Source: Paraburkholderia sp. BCC1885
GTDB lineage: Bacteria; Pseudomonadota; Gammaproteobacteria; Burkholderiales; Burkholderiaceae
Length of the DNA stretch: 64,000 bases
Assembly: GCF_900996235.1 (NCBI RefSeq)
Contig: NZ_CAAJGM010000122.1
Span: 1-64,000 of the forward strand
Direction: 5' to 3'
Shown here piece by piece: positions 32,884 through 43,272 of this stretch. The notes under the pieces are model-generated. The model searched no databases and was not told the DNA's origin. It saw only the letters and a list, made by a program, of their open reading frames with translations. The translations under genes were made by a program, and so were the position numbers. How positions within the stretch are numbered: position 1 is the first letter of the stretch; each line of letters starts with the position of its first letter.

Positions 32884-33246
32884 AGTATTGGTGTTTTGCG
32901 ACGCACCATGACGGTGCGGAACGGAGTGTTAAGCTGGCTGTCCCAGCATGTGAGGTAGATCACACGCTGGTTTGGATGGATGCCCTATCGTAGAAAGTGC
33001 CGCGCAGACGGCAAAACTATGCAAACGGCAAGAGTTGAGAACGTTTTTAACAGTTTGTTGCCGCTCGATGCAAGCCGCTTTACAGACGGTTGCAGAAGGA
33101 GCCACGCGACAGGCTGTGTGGCCCATCACGACCTGCACAATCGGGCGCGAGCGTCTCTCGCGCGACTGGATTGGCGCCTCTCGCGGCAGCGTCGCAGGGC
33201 TTGTACCGTTTTTCTTTTTGCTTACAAACGAAACGGAGACAGCTCG
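32884..33246. other. Divergent regulatory region between hydroxyacid dehydrogenase and pckG
   Basis: No gene is supported; the pckG frame is open through here but has no PckG similarity and an odd composition. It contains the CRP-like palindrome at 32943-32970. The long 5' leader of pckG (up to 280 bases) shows no riboswitch I can recognise. Confidence 0.5.
32943..32970. promoter_or_regulatory. CRP-like operator
   Basis: The core is TGTGAGGTAGATCACA (32949-32964), a perfect TGTGA-N6-TCACA, extended outward by CCAGC and GCTGG to a 28-bp interrupted palindrome. It is well placed to act on both divergent genes. Confidence 0.7.
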
Positions 33247-35103
33247 ATGAATCATCCCGTCTTTGCAGGACTTCCCGCCATCGAGGCGCCCGCCTGGGTA
33301 AAAAATCGCAAATTGATCGACTGGGTTGCGCGCATCGCCGCGCTGACCAAACCTGAGCGGATCGTCTGGTGCGATGGTTCGAAGGAAGAATACGACCGGC
33401 TGTGCGCGCAGATGGTCGCAGCCGGCACGATGAAGAAGCTCAATCCGGCCAGGCGGCCGAATTCCTACCTCGCATGCTCCGATCCGTCAGATGTCGCGCG
33501 GGTCGAAGACCGGACCTTTATCTGCTCGCAGCGCCGCGAGGATGCCGGTCCCACCAATAACTGGATCGCGCCGGCGGAGATGCGCACGACGCTCGACGGT
33601 CTGTTCGACGGCGCCATGCGTGGCCGCACCCTGTACGTCGTGCCGTTTTCGATGGGTCCGCTTGGCTCGCCGATCGCGCATATCGGCGTCGAATTGAGCG
33701 ACAGCCCCTACGTGGTCGCCAACATGCGGATCATGACGCGCATGGGCCGCCAGGTGTACGACGTGCTCGGCACCGACGGCGATTTCGTGCCGTGCGTGCA
33801 TTCGGTGGGCGCCCCACTCGCCGCGGGCGCGCAGGACGTCGCCTGGCCGTGCAACGACACCAAGTACATCGTCCATTTCCCCGAACAGCGCGAAATCTGG
33901 AGCTACGGTTCGGGCTACGGCGGCAACGCGTTGCTCGGCAAGAAGTGTTTCGCACTGCGCATCGCTTCGACGATGGGCCGCGCCGAAGGCTGGCTGGCCG
34001 AGCACATGCTGATCCTCGGCGTCACGTCTCCCGAGGGGCGCAAGCATCACGTGGCGGCGGCGTTTCCGTCGGCGTGCGGCAAGACGAATTTCGCCATGCT
34101 GATTCCGCCGGAAGGCCTGAACGGCTGGAAAATTTCGACAATCGGTGACGACATCGCGTGGATCAAACCGGGCAAGGATGGCCGTCTGTATGCGATCAAT
34201 CCTGAAGCCGGCTACTTCGGCGTCGCGCCCGGCACGAGCGAAAAGACCAACTTCAACGCCATGGCGACACTGAAGGAAAACGTCATTTTCACCAATGTCG
34301 CCTTGACCGACGATGGCGACGTCTGGTGGGAAGGCATGACCGACGAGGCGCCCGCCCATCTGACCGACTGGCAGGGCAAGGACTGGACGCCGGCCATTGC
34401 CAGGGAAACCGGTCGCAAGGCGGCGCATCCGAATGCGCGCTTCACGGCGCCGGCCGCGCAATGTCCGTCGATTGACGCGGATTGGGAGAATCCGGCCGGC
34501 GTGCCGATTGACGCATTCATCTTCGGCGGGCGCCGTTCGACCACCGTGCCGCTCGTCACCGAGGCGCGCAACTGGGTCGAGGGCGTCTACATGGCGGCGA
34601 CCATGGGCTCGGAGACTACGGCCGCGGCGGCCGGCCAGCAGGGCGTGGTGCGGCGCGATCCGTTCGCCATGCTGCCGTTCTGCGGCTACAACATGAGCGA
34701 CTACTTCGCGCATTGGCTGAAAACGGGCGAGCGGCTCGCCCAACTGAATGCCACGCTGCCGAAGATCTTCTGCGTGAACTGGTTCCGCAAGGGCGCGGAC
34801 GGCAAGTTCGTGTGGCCGGGTTTCGGCGAAAACATGCGCGTTCTGAGCTGGATGGTAAGGCGCATCGAAGGCACGGCCCGAGGTGCGGAGCACGCGTTCG
34901 GCGTCTCGCCGCATTACGAGGATATCGATTGGCGCGGCCTCGATTTCAGCAAATCCCAGTTCGAAACGGTGATCTCGGTCGACGATGCGGCGTGGCGCGC
35001 CGAACTCGCCTTGCATGCAGAGCTCTTCGACACACTGCAGCAGAACCTGCCGCCGGCATTGCGTGAGGCTAAAACGGCGTTCGAGGAGCGGCTCACCGCC
35101 TGA
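33247..35103 (+). CDS. pckG: Phosphoenolpyruvate carboxykinase (GTP)
   Basis: The enzyme converts oxaloacetate and GTP into PEP and CO2, the first step of gluconeogenesis. At 618 aa it is the GTP type, not the shorter ATP type. Seen: the nucleotide P-loop [15 protein letters not shown] with the reactive Cys, the metal-binding [32 protein letters not shown] and [12 protein letters not shown]. Start ATG 33247 has GGAGAC upstream and matches the family. A strong terminator follows. Confidence 0.97.
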   Translation: MNHPVFAGLPAIEAPAWVKNRKLIDWVARIAALTKPERIVWCDGSKEEYDRLCAQMVAAGTMKKLNPARRPNSYLACSDPSDVARVEDRTFICSQRREDAGPTNNWIAPAEMRTTLDGLFDGAMRGRTLYVVPFSMGPLGSPIAHIGVELSDSPYVVANMRIMTRMGRQVYDVLGTDGDFVPCVHSVGAPLAAGAQDVAWPCNDTKYIVHFPEQREIWSYGSGYGGNALLGKKCFALRIASTMGRAEGWLAEHMLILGVTSPEGRKHHVAAAFPSACGKTNFAMLIPPEGLNGWKISTIGDDIAWIKPGKDGRLYAINPEAGYFGVAPGTSEKTNFNAMATLKENVIFTNVALTDDGDVWWEGMTDEAPAHLTDWQGKDWTPAIARETGRKAAHPNARFTAPAAQCPSIDADWENPAGVPIDAFIFGGRRSTTVPLVTEARNWVEGVYMAATMGSETTAAAAGQQGVVRRDPFAMLPFCGYNMSDYFAHWLKTGERLAQLNATLPKIFCVNWFRKGADGKFVWPGFGENMRVLSWMVRRIEGTARGAEHAFGVSPHYEDIDWRGLDFSKSQFETVISVDDAAWRAELALHAELFDTLQQNLPPALREAKTAFEERLTA

Positions 35104-35133
35104 TTATGTGAATGCTCACTCCGAGGTACAAGG

Positions 35134-35153
35134 CCGCCTTCGGGCGGTTTTTT
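35134..35153 (+). terminator. Intrinsic terminator of pckG
   Basis: CCGCC-TTCG-GGCGG stem-loop (UUCG tetraloop) followed by six T, 30 bases after the stop codon. Confidence 0.9.
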
Positions 35154-35455
35154 GATTTCTGAGGCGCTGCCGGGTTTAGCGAATGGACTTTCAGCGCGGT
35201 TACGCCGTGGCAACAGTCGAGCCGTCTGTTCTAGTAATAACCCTGATGCCCGCTGCAATGCCGCAGATTGTTTCCGTGACTGGAACAATCGATGCCGATG
35301 TATGTCAGTTAAGAGTAAGGTGATACGAAAATCCATGAAAATTAACCCTTCTTGAGCAACTTCTGCACGATTTTGAGAGTCGTAGGAGAATTCCCAGTTC
35401 GCTTCACTGGCCAAACCGGTGTGTCAGGAAGCTGTAACACGGCAGGAGTTGTCTT
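35154..35455. other. Gene-free stretch before the LysR gene
   Basis: About 300 bases with no supported coding frame; A/T-richer near 35280-35360, where the LysR promoter probably lies. A GGAGT site stands before the LysR start. Confidence 0.5.
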
Positions 35456-36556
35456 ATGGATCATTTGCAGTCGATGCGAGTTTTCGTCAGAGTGGCGGAT
35501 CTCGGCAGTTTTGCCCGCGCGGCCAGCGCAATGGATATTTCAAACGCCGTGGCGACCCGCCACGTCGCCGATCTCGAAGGCCGTCTCGGTACCCGCCTGC
35601 TCAACCGCACAACCCGCAGCCTCTCGCTGACTGAGTCGGGCCAGGTGTATCTGGAACGCGCGCGCCAGATTCTCGACGAGCTGGAAGACGTCGAGCAGAT
35701 GGTGGTGGCGCGCAATCACGAGCCTGTCGGCACCTTGCGCATCGTCGCGCCGGTGGTGTTCGGGCTACACAATCTTGCGCCAGTGCTGCAAACCTACGCC
35801 GAGCGCTATCCGAAGGTGATCCCCGACGTCACGCTGGTGGACCGTCAGGTGGATCTGGTGGAGGAAGGGTTCGACGTGGGCGTGGTGATTGCGCGGCAGA
35901 TGCGCAGCGCCAGCATCGTGACGCGCCGCCTGACCACGGGCTGCATGACGGTCTGTGCGACGCCGGCGTATCTGGAAAAACACGGCACGCCGACGCGTCC
36001 CGAGCATCTGCTGGAGCATCCGTGCCTGTCGCTGCCGTCCGAGTATTGGGGCGACGAGCGCGTCTTTACCGGCCCTGATGGCGAAGTCCGCGTGCGTCCG
36101 ACCAACGTGATCGTCGCCAACAACACCGAAATGCTGCGTCAGTTCTCGTTGCTGGGCATGGGTATCGCGATCCTGCCGAGCTACCTGATTGGCCGCGACA
36201 TGACGCGTGGCCGGCTGGTGCGTCTGCTCGGCGAATATCGTCTGCCGCAGGTCGAGATCAACATTGCCTACCCGAGCCGCCGTCACTTGCCGGCCAAGGT
36301 ACGCACGTTCATCGATCATCTGGTCGAGCATTTCAGCCAGACTCCGAACAGTCTTCTCGGCGAGCAGTGGATCAAGGACGGCGAAGGGTATCCCGTATCC
36401 GCGTCCGGCCTGGATTCGTCGGAGATTACGCCGCCTGAGGCCTTCGATGGCGCGGAGCCGGTGTCGCGATTATTGGATAGCGAGTTGGCGCCGCCGACGC
36501 TACCGGTGAAGTCGCAGTCGTCGCGAGGCCGTCCGGCTGCGCTGTCGCCGCTTTGA
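35456..36556 (+). CDS. LysR-family transcriptional regulator
   Basis: A 366-aa regulator. N-terminal HTH: MDHLQSMRVFVRVADLGSFA, AASAMDISNAVATRHVADLE and RLLNRTTRSLSLTESG. The periplasmic-binding-like effector domain follows (LRIVAPVVFGLHNLAPVLQT, VDLVEEGFDVGVVIARQM). Beyond the usual 300 residues a 60-residue acidic and Pro-rich tail is present (EITPPEAFDGAEPVSRLLDS). The target is unknown; no divergent partner gene exists, so it may act elsewhere. Convergent with topB. Confidence 0.92.
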   Translation: MDHLQSMRVFVRVADLGSFARAASAMDISNAVATRHVADLEGRLGTRLLNRTTRSLSLTESGQVYLERARQILDELEDVEQMVVARNHEPVGTLRIVAPVVFGLHNLAPVLQTYAERYPKVIPDVTLVDRQVDLVEEGFDVGVVIARQMRSASIVTRRLTTGCMTVCATPAYLEKHGTPTRPEHLLEHPCLSLPSEYWGDERVFTGPDGEVRVRPTNVIVANNTEMLRQFSLLGMGIAILPSYLIGRDMTRGRLVRLLGEYRLPQVEINIAYPSRRHLPAKVRTFIDHLVEHFSQTPNSLLGEQWIKDGEGYPVSASGLDSSEITPPEAFDGAEPVSRLLDSELAPPTLPVKSQSSRGRPAALSPL

Positions 36557-36600
36557 AGAAGCGATGAGTGTTGAATATGCCCGGCAATGCGCCGGGTAAT

Positions 36601-36638
36601 AAAAAGGCGTAGTCCGCGTTAGCGGCTACGCCTTTTTT
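36601..36638. terminator. Bidirectional terminator between LysR gene and topB
   Basis: AAAAAGGCGTAG ... CTACGCCTTTTTT with an inner CCGC/GCGG and a GTTA loop gives a long stem with an A-run on one side and a T-run on the other, so it ends both convergent transcripts. Confidence 0.9.
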
Positions 36639-36661
36639 CGTTCGGACTTACAAGACCGATC

Positions 36662-39346
36662 TCACGACCCGGTCTTGCGCGCCGCCGCCTTCTTTGCGGG
36701 CGCTTTCTTGGCCGCCGTTTTCGCTGCGGTTTTCGCGGCCGGCGCCTTCTTTGCGGCAACCTTCTTGGCCGCCACCGTCTTTATGGCTACGCCGCCTTCG
36801 CCGTTCTCGCCATCCTCGCCGTCGCCCTCCGGCGCGGCCTTGGCCGCAGCTTTTGCCGCCGCGGTCTTGGCGGCTGTTTTCGCAGACGGCTCTTTCTTCT
36901 CGAACTCGAAGCCGATCTTGCCGTCGCTCTGCTTGACGAGGAACGCCTTGAAGTTGCGACCGGTGCGGGATGACTTGAAGTTCGTCAGCAGATCCGTGCG
37001 GCCTTCTTCCAGCAGCTTGCCCATCTGCTCGCGAGTAATTTCCTGCTGCAGAATCACCTTGCCCGAACGGAAGTCGCAGGTCTTCGGATTGGCGACCGAG
37101 TTCTCGCAGACATAGCTCATGCCGTGTTCGTACACGCGCGCCTGGCACTTCGGACACGCGCCCACCGGCTGCTGGTCCGAGAAGTCCGGCACCTCGCCGT
37201 CTTCGCCGCCCGAGTCCTGGCCGAAGTCGAATTCGAGCTTGTAGTTCTTGATCTCGTCATCGAACGACAGTTTCAGGATCGCCGAGAACGGCCGGCCCAT
37301 CTTGCTGCGAAAGCCCGATAGCGGCCCGATGGTCTTGTTCTGCAGCAGTTCTTCGACTTCCGGAATTTCGAACTGACGACCACCCGGAATCTTCGAAATG
37401 GAGAATTCGCACTTCGAACAGGCGAAACGGCGATAGTTTTCCTTCACCTGACCGCCGCAATTCGGACATGGCGTTTCCAGCGTCGCGTAGTCGCCGGGGA
37501 TGGTGTCCGAGTCGTACTCTTTCGCGCGCTTGACGATGGTCTGCGTCATGCGGGCGATTTCCTGCATAAACGCGTCGCGGGGCAGGTTGCCGCGCTCCAT
37601 CTGCGATAGCTTGTATTCCCACTCGCCGGTGAGCTCGGGCGCGGTCAATTCCTTGACACCCAGGCCGCGCAGCAGCGTCATCAACTGGAAAGCCTTGGCG
37701 GTCGGAATGAGGTCGCGGCCTTCGCGGATCAGATACTTTTCACCGAGCAGACCTTCGATGATCGCCGCACGCGTCGCCGGCGTGCCGAGACCCTTGGCGG
37801 CCATGGCCTCGCGCAATTCGTCGTCTTCGACCAGCTTGCCCGCGCCTTCCATAGCCGACAGCAGGGTAGCTTCGTTGTAGCGTGCCGGCGGCTTGGTGAC
37901 GAGTTGCTGGGCCGCGATCTTGTCCGTCTTGACCTTCTCGTCCTTCTGCACCGGTACGAGGTTGGCGTCTTCACCGCTGATCTCGCGGCCGTAGACCTGC
38001 AGCCAGCCCGGTTCGACCAGCACCTTGCCTTCGGTCTTGAAGTGATGGCCGACCACTTCCGTGATCCGCGTTGTCACCCGGTACTCGGCGGCCGGGAAGA
38101 ACACCGACAGGAAGCGCTTCACGACAAGGTCGTACAGCTTCTGTTCCGGCTCCGACAGATTCTTCGGCGCCTGCAGGGTTGGGATGATGGCGAAGTGATC
38201 GCTGATCTTCGAGTTGTCGAAGATGCGTTTGTTCGGCTTTACCCAGCCCTTGTCGAGTACCTGCTTGGCGAATGGCAGGTAGTTGTTGCTTTCCTTGAGC
38301 ATGCCAAGCGTCTGCTTGACCGTGTCCATATAGTCTTCAGGCAGCGCGCGCGCGTCGGTACGCGGGTAGGTCAGCACCTTGTGCCGCTCGTACAGTGCCT
38401 GGGCCAGACCGAGCGTGTTCTTCGCGGAAAAGCCGAACCGGCCATTGGCCTCGCGCTGCAAGCTGGTCAGGTCGAACAGGGCCGGCGAGAGTTGCGTCGT
38501 CGGCTTCGATTCTTCCGTCACCGTGCCGATCTGGCCACGGCAGGCCGCGACGATCGTTTCGGCGGCGGGGAGCGCCCACAGGCGCGAATCGCGCTTTTCC
38601 GGATCGAACTCGTCGCGCTTGAATTTCGGGTCGAACCAGCGGCCCTCGTAGAAGCCCGCCGCGCAGACGAATTCCGCCTTCACTTCCCAATAATCACGCG
38701 GCACGAAGCGGCGAATCTTTTCCTCGCGCTCCACGACGATGGAGAGCGTCGGCGTCTGCACCCGGCCAACCGTGGTCAGGAAGAAGCCGCCGCCCTTGCT
38801 GTTGAACGCCGTCATGGCGCGCGTGCCGTTGATGCCGACCAGCCAGTCGGCTTCCGAGCGGCAGCGTGCGGCGTCGGCAAGCGGCTGCATTTCCTCGTCG
38901 CTACGCAGACGGGCAAAGCCGTCGCGGATGGCGGCGGGCGTCATCGATTGCAGCCACAGGCGCTGGACCGGCTGTTTGGCTTTGGCGTGTTGCGCGATCA
39001 GGCGGAAAATCAGCTCGCCCTCACGCCCCGCGTCGCATGCGTTGATCAGGCGTTCGATGTCCTTGCGCTTGAGCAGCCTGGTCAGCACTTTCAGGCGCGA
39101 CTCGCTCTTTGCGATCGGATTCAGGTCGAAATGCGGGGGGATGACGGGCAGATTGGCGAAGCTCCATTTGCCGCGCTTGACTTCGTATTCTTCGGGCGCG
39201 GCAATTTCCAGCAGGTGGCCGACTGCCGAGGAAAGGACGTATTCGTCGCTTTCATAGTATTCGTCATGCTTGGTAAAACCGCCTAAAGCCCGCGCGATGT
39301 CGTTCGCGACGGAAGGCTTTTCGGCGATGATCAGTGCTTTGGACAT
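36662..39346 (-). CDS. topB: DNA topoisomerase III
   Basis: An 894-aa type IA topoisomerase that decatenates replicating DNA. TOPRIM start: SKALIIAEKPSVANDIARAL, then INACDAGREGELIFRLIA. The catalytic Tyr is in LTYPRTDARALPEDY. Two zinc-binding segments follow (CPNCGGQVKENYRRFACSKC; CPKCQARVYEHGMSYVC). The last ~75 residues are a Lys/Ala/Pro-rich histone-H1-like tail (KKVAAKKAPAAKTAAKTAAK) that is not part of the enzyme core and probably adds non-specific DNA binding. The gene is followed downstream by the bidirectional terminator. Confidence 0.96.
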   Translation of the reverse strand: MSKALIIAEKPSVANDIARALGGFTKHDEYYESDEYVLSSAVGHLLEIAAPEEYEVKRGKWSFANLPVIPPHFDLNPIAKSESRLKVLTRLLKRKDIERLINACDAGREGELIFRLIAQHAKAKQPVQRLWLQSMTPAAIRDGFARLRSDEEMQPLADAARCRSEADWLVGINGTRAMTAFNSKGGGFFLTTVGRVQTPTLSIVVEREEKIRRFVPRDYWEVKAEFVCAAGFYEGRWFDPKFKRDEFDPEKRDSRLWALPAAETIVAACRGQIGTVTEESKPTTQLSPALFDLTSLQREANGRFGFSAKNTLGLAQALYERHKVLTYPRTDARALPEDYMDTVKQTLGMLKESNNYLPFAKQVLDKGWVKPNKRIFDNSKISDHFAIIPTLQAPKNLSEPEQKLYDLVVKRFLSVFFPAAEYRVTTRITEVVGHHFKTEGKVLVEPGWLQVYGREISGEDANLVPVQKDEKVKTDKIAAQQLVTKPPARYNEATLLSAMEGAGKLVEDDELREAMAAKGLGTPATRAAIIEGLLGEKYLIREGRDLIPTAKAFQLMTLLRGLGVKELTAPELTGEWEYKLSQMERGNLPRDAFMQEIARMTQTIVKRAKEYDSDTIPGDYATLETPCPNCGGQVKENYRRFACSKCEFSISKIPGGRQFEIPEVEELLQNKTIGPLSGFRSKMGRPFSAILKLSFDDEIKNYKLEFDFGQDSGGEDGEVPDFSDQQPVGACPKCQARVYEHGMSYVCENSVANPKTCDFRSGKVILQQEITREQMGKLLEEGRTDLLTNFKSSRTGRNFKAFLVKQSDGKIGFEFEKKEPSAKTAAKTAAAKAAAKAAPEGDGEDGENGEGGVAIKTVAAKKVAAKKAPAAKTAAKTAAKKAPAKKAAARKTGS

Positions 39347-39601
39347 GACTGGATATGAGTTGGTGGATCCGAGTTTAGGCCCCGGGTTTGCGACCCCGAG
39401 GTTTGTGACCCATTAACGACCGCTTTATAGCACACGGCGCCACCGGGGCGTGTCAAGTGCCGTGTAAAAGCGGGCCATCATAATTGCGTGTTTATATACT
39501 GAGCAAGCGGCGGCGCGCGCCGCAGACCGCCTGCAATGCCCGTGCCGCAGGCAGCCAACCCAAACTCGCGAGCGCAAAAATATGCCGCTCGACACCCTGT
39601 T

Positions 39602-39979
39602 TCAGGCGACTGCCAGCGCCGGCCGCAATTTCGGCGCGCCGGTCACACCCGGCAGCGCGGTCAGGTCGGCCAGCATCCGGCCTACGATAGCCGCCTGCGG
39701 CAATACGGTGCCAAAAAAGCGGGTGGTCACACTGTCTTCGATCAGAATCGTAGGAAAATTTTCTACGTCCAGGTCGTCGAAGCGATCCGCGTGGGTTTCG
39801 ATATCGATCCATGCGAAACAGATTTCCGGGTGTTTATCCGCCAGCCGGTCAAACGCATCCCGATATTCCCGGCAGGTTCCACACCACTCCGCGCACAGGC
39901 ACGCCACGAACAGCGTTTCGGGGTCGTTGACGCGCTCGGCGATCCGGTCGTGGTCGGTGTCGAGGTTAAGCGCGGGCAT
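39602..39979 (-). CDS. Thioredoxin-like protein
   Basis: A 125-aa thioredoxin-fold protein with the active-site block FVACLCAEWCGTCREYRDAF (WCGTC) and the cis-Pro region ENFPTILIED. It lacks a signal peptide, so it is cytoplasmic. The redox pair CGTC differs from thioredoxin's CGPC. It stands between dprA and topB, all on the minus strand; its substrate is unknown. Confidence 0.85.
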   Translation of the reverse strand: MPALNLDTDHDRIAERVNDPETLFVACLCAEWCGTCREYRDAFDRLADKHPEICFAWIDIETHADRFDDLDVENFPTILIEDSVTTRFFGTVLPQAAIVGRMLADLTALPGVTGAPKLRPALAVA

Positions 39980-40074
39980 GTGGGTTCCTTGCGTACTTTG
40001 TTCAGGTGCTTTGGCGCGAATGTAGCATGGCGCGTAGTCCGCGGCGATTGACCATGCTCACGTTGGGCGCACGT

Positions 40075-41319
40075 TTAGCCATGACTGGCCCTCGCGAAGC
40101 GGCCGCCCGGCAGGACTGTCAGGCAGCCGGCCAGCTCGAGCTGGAGCAAGGTGCTTTGCAAGGCGGCGTCCTGCATGTCGGTGCGGGCGGCGAGAATTTC
40201 AAGCGTTGCCGGAGCGTGGCCGAGGGCGGCGAGGAGCTTTTCGGCGTCGGGGCTGAGATCCGCTGCTTCGCGCGCGGACAGAGCGGCCGGGGCGGATTCA
40301 CCCGTGTCTTTCGTGTCTTCGACGGGAATTCCGCCGGCCGATTCACGCGTAGCTCCGGAGGCACGTTTCCTCGGCCGCTGGATGCCGCCCCATGGCGCGG
40401 TTCCTGTGGCGGGAGCCGGCGGTGGTGCAAAGCCAAGCTCCTCAAGAATCTCCTGCGGCGTTTCCACGAGCTTCGCCCCTTGCTTGAGCATTCTGTGGCA
40501 TCCGCGCGACAGTGGCGCGTGAATCGAGCCGGGCAGCGCGAAGACGTCCAGTCCCATTTCGTTGGCGAGCCGTGCCGTGATCAGCGATCCGGAACGCATC
40601 GCCGCCTCGACCACCAGCACGCCGCCCGCGAGTCCGGCGATCAGGCGATTGCGCTGCGGGAAGTTGGCGGCGCGGGCGGGGGTGCCGAGCGGCCATTCCG
40701 AGATGATCGTGCCGGCGGCCGCGATTTGCCGCGCCAAAGCCTGATGGGCAGCGGGATAGACAAGGTCGGCGCCGGTGCCGATCACCGCGATCGTGCTGCC
40801 ACGGCCCGTCAGCGCCCCACGATGCGCCGCGCCGTCGATCCCGAGCGCGAGCCCCGACACGACCGCCAGCCCCGCCGCCGATAAGGCCCGGCTGAACCGC
40901 TCCGCATCCTCGACGCCCTGCGGCGTGGCGCTGCGGCTGCCGACCACGGCGACGCCTTTCGCATGCAGCAGATCGAGCCGGCCTTTTATATATAGCAGCG
41001 AAGGCGGGTCGGGCATGGTCAGCAGCGCGGGCGGATAAACCGGATCGTCGAGGGTCACGACCGCATTGCCCTCCAGCTCCCGCCACGCGAGCACGGCGTC
41101 CAGATAGCGGCTGAAATCGGCGCCCGGCGGAGCGAGCGCGGCGCGCGCGGAGGCTTCGTCCGTGGCGGTGGCGAGTAGTTCGAACGGCTGCGCGAGTATC
41201 GTTTCCGGCAGGCCAAAGGCGGTGAGCATGGCGCGCAGTGCGCCGGGCCGCAGTCCGGGCGCCATTGAGAGCCGCAACCAGGCGGCGAGTTCGTTATCCG
41301 TTGTAGGCAAGGTGTGCAT
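40075..41319 (-). CDS. dprA: DNA processing protein DprA
   Basis: DprA loads RecA onto incoming single-stranded DNA in natural transformation. The Rossmann-like core is seen: [76 protein letters not shown] and [20 protein letters not shown]. The C-terminal winged helix ([20 protein letters not shown]) follows an Ala/Pro linker. The start at 41319 is taken for its GAGGATGG site; starts at 41364 or 41469 are also open. 414 aa. Divergent from def, as in many proteobacteria. Confidence 0.93.
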   Translation of the reverse strand: MHTLPTTDNELAAWLRLSMAPGLRPGALRAMLTAFGLPETILAQPFELLATATDEASARAALAPPGADFSRYLDAVLAWRELEGNAVVTLDDPVYPPALLTMPDPPSLLYIKGRLDLLHAKGVAVVGSRSATPQGVEDAERFSRALSAAGLAVVSGLALGIDGAAHRGALTGRGSTIAVIGTGADLVYPAAHQALARQIAAAGTIISEWPLGTPARAANFPQRNRLIAGLAGGVLVVEAAMRSGSLITARLANEMGLDVFALPGSIHAPLSRGCHRMLKQGAKLVETPQEILEELGFAPPPAPATGTAPWGGIQRPRKRASGATRESAGGIPVEDTKDTGESAPAALSAREAADLSPDAEKLLAALGHAPATLEILAARTDMQDAALQSTLLQLELAGCLTVLPGGRFARASHG

Positions 41320-41566
41320 TGCGTATCCATCCTCGAGCACGGCCAGCGGGCAGGCGGGCGCCATGCTAAAATTTTCATCATCCGAAATAACTGCAGCGCC
41401 GCGCCCACCCGCGCGGGCTCGTCGTTGGCGCAAGATTTCGCGCGTTGAATCGAACCGGTTCGACACCACCTATCCTCTGCGTATCGCGACGACCCCACAA
41501 GCTAGCCAAATGGCCAGCGTCGCGACTTTCCACCGTGAGCGGCGACTTAAAACCAATCTCAAGATC

Positions 41567-42070
41567 ATGGCTTTACTGAACATCATCAATTACCCGGACA
41601 AGCGGTTGCACAAGATTGCCAAGCCCGTCGAAGTGGTCAACGACCGTATCCGCAAGCTCGTCGCGGACATGGCCGAGACGATGTACGCGGCACCGGGCGT
41701 CGGCCTCGCGGCCACCCAGGTGGACGTGCATGAGCGCGTCGTCGTGATCGACGTATCGGACGCGCACGACGAACTGCACGCCTTCATCAACCCCGAGATC
41801 ATCTGGTCGAGCGAAGAGAAGGCGGTCAACGAAGAGGGTTGCCTGTCGGTGCCGGGCATCTACGACAACGTCGAGCGCGCCGAGAAAGTGCGGGTGCGCG
41901 CGCTCAACGAAAAAGGCGAAACCTTCGAGCTCGATTGCGAGGGGCTACTCGCCGTGTGCATCCAGCACGAGATGGATCACCTGATGGGGCGCGTGTTCGT
42001 CGAGTATCTGTCGTCGCTCAAGCAAACCCGCATCAAGAGCAAGATGAAAAAGCTCGCCCACGCGATGTAA
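41567..42070 (+). CDS. def: Peptide deformylase
   Basis: A 167-aa metalloenzyme removing the formyl group from new proteins. All three motifs are present: [17 protein letters not shown] with the metal Cys, and QHEMDHLMG (HExxH). The start codon is fixed by similarity from [20 protein letters not shown]. fmt follows after 30 bases, making the usual def-fmt pair. Confidence 0.97.
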   Translation: MALLNIINYPDKRLHKIAKPVEVVNDRIRKLVADMAETMYAAPGVGLAATQVDVHERVVVIDVSDAHDELHAFINPEIIWSSEEKAVNEEGCLSVPGIYDNVERAEKVRVRALNEKGETFELDCEGLLAVCIQHEMDHLMGRVFVEYLSSLKQTRIKSKMKKLAHAM

Positions 42071-42100
42071 TGCGCGTTCACGTCGCCTAAAGCCCCACCC

Positions 42101-43084
42101 ATGAGCCATTCGTTGCGCGTCATCTTTGCCGGTACGCCGGAGTTCGCCGCCGCGGCGCTGGCCGCCGTTCACGAGGCGGGTTTCCCTGTGCCGCTCGTGC
42201 TCACGCAGCCTGATCGACCCGCCGGACGCGGCATGAAGCTGCAGGCAAGTCCGGTGAAGCGTTATGCCGAAGAGCATGGTCTTGCCGTCGCCCAGCCGCC
42301 GTCGCTGCGCCGCAACGGCAAGTACCCGGCTGAAGCGGGCGCCGCTCTCGACCTGCTGCGCGCCACGCCGCACGACGTGATGGTGGTGGCCGCCTACGGC
42401 CTGTTGCTGCCGCAGGAAGTGCTCGATATCCCGCCGCGCGGCTGTATCAATATTCACGCTTCGCTGCTGCCACGCTGGCGCGGCGCCGCGCCGATCCACC
42501 GCGCCATTGAAGCCGGCGACGTCGAAACCGGCATCACGCTAATGCAGATGGACGTGGGGCTCGATACGGGCGCGATGATCTCCGAAGCGCGCACGCCGAT
42601 TCACGACGACGACACCACCGCGACGCTGCACGACCGCCTCGCGGAATTGGGCGCGCGCCTGATCGTCGAAGCGCTGATCGAACTGGAGCGCAGCGGCAAA
42701 CTCGCGGCCAGGCCGCAGCCGGCCGAAGGCTTCACCTATGCCGAGAAAATCGGCAAGCACGAAGCCGCGCTCGACTGGCGGCGCCCCGCCGCAGTGCTGG
42801 CGCGCCAGGTGCGCGCGTTCGACCCGTTCCCCGGCAGTGTGGCTACGCTCGATGGCACCGCGTTGAAAATCTGGTCCGCGGCGCCTGTCGAAGCCGCGGG
42901 CAAGGCGGAGCCGGGCACCATCCTCGATGTGTCGCCGGACGGCGTGGTGGTGGCGTGCGGCGAGGGCGCGCTGCGTCTCACGCAATTGCAGAAACCTGGC
43001 GGCAAGCGCCTGCCGGTGCGGGAATTCCTGGCCGGTTCGACACTAGCTGCCGGGCAGCGTTTTCAACTGACGCAAGCACAGTAA
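42101..43084 (+). CDS. fmt: Methionyl-tRNA formyltransferase
   Basis: A 327-aa enzyme that formylates initiator Met-tRNA using 10-formyl-THF. N-terminal catalytic domain: [40 protein letters not shown] and [12 protein letters not shown]. The C-terminal OB domain for tRNA ([37 protein letters not shown]) is complete. Partner of def directly upstream. Confidence 0.97.
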   Translation: MSHSLRVIFAGTPEFAAAALAAVHEAGFPVPLVLTQPDRPAGRGMKLQASPVKRYAEEHGLAVAQPPSLRRNGKYPAEAGAALDLLRATPHDVMVVAAYGLLLPQEVLDIPPRGCINIHASLLPRWRGAAPIHRAIEAGDVETGITLMQMDVGLDTGAMISEARTPIHDDDTTATLHDRLAELGARLIVEALIELERSGKLAARPQPAEGFTYAEKIGKHEAALDWRRPAAVLARQVRAFDPFPGSVATLDGTALKIWSAAPVEAAGKAEPGTILDVSPDGVVVACGEGALRLTQLQKPGGKRLPVREFLAGSTLAAGQRFQLTQAQ

Positions 43085-43272
43085 CAGGCATCCGGGCGCG
43101 TTTGCCATATGCCGTTTGGCCGACTGCCGCCGCATGCGTGCGGCGCGTTAGAATCGTCCGTGCAATTTGCTCGTTTCGTGGCGCTTCCTGAAGCCTGATG
43201 CTTCGCGTAGCCGTTCGAAGGTAGGACGCCCCGCAAACGACGAGACGTCAGGTGTTTTCCAACGAGGTTTTG

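Noticed and set aside
33487..35016. 509-codon minus-strand frame opposite pckG
   Set aside because: Shadow of pckG; Arg/His/Ala-rich with no motif.
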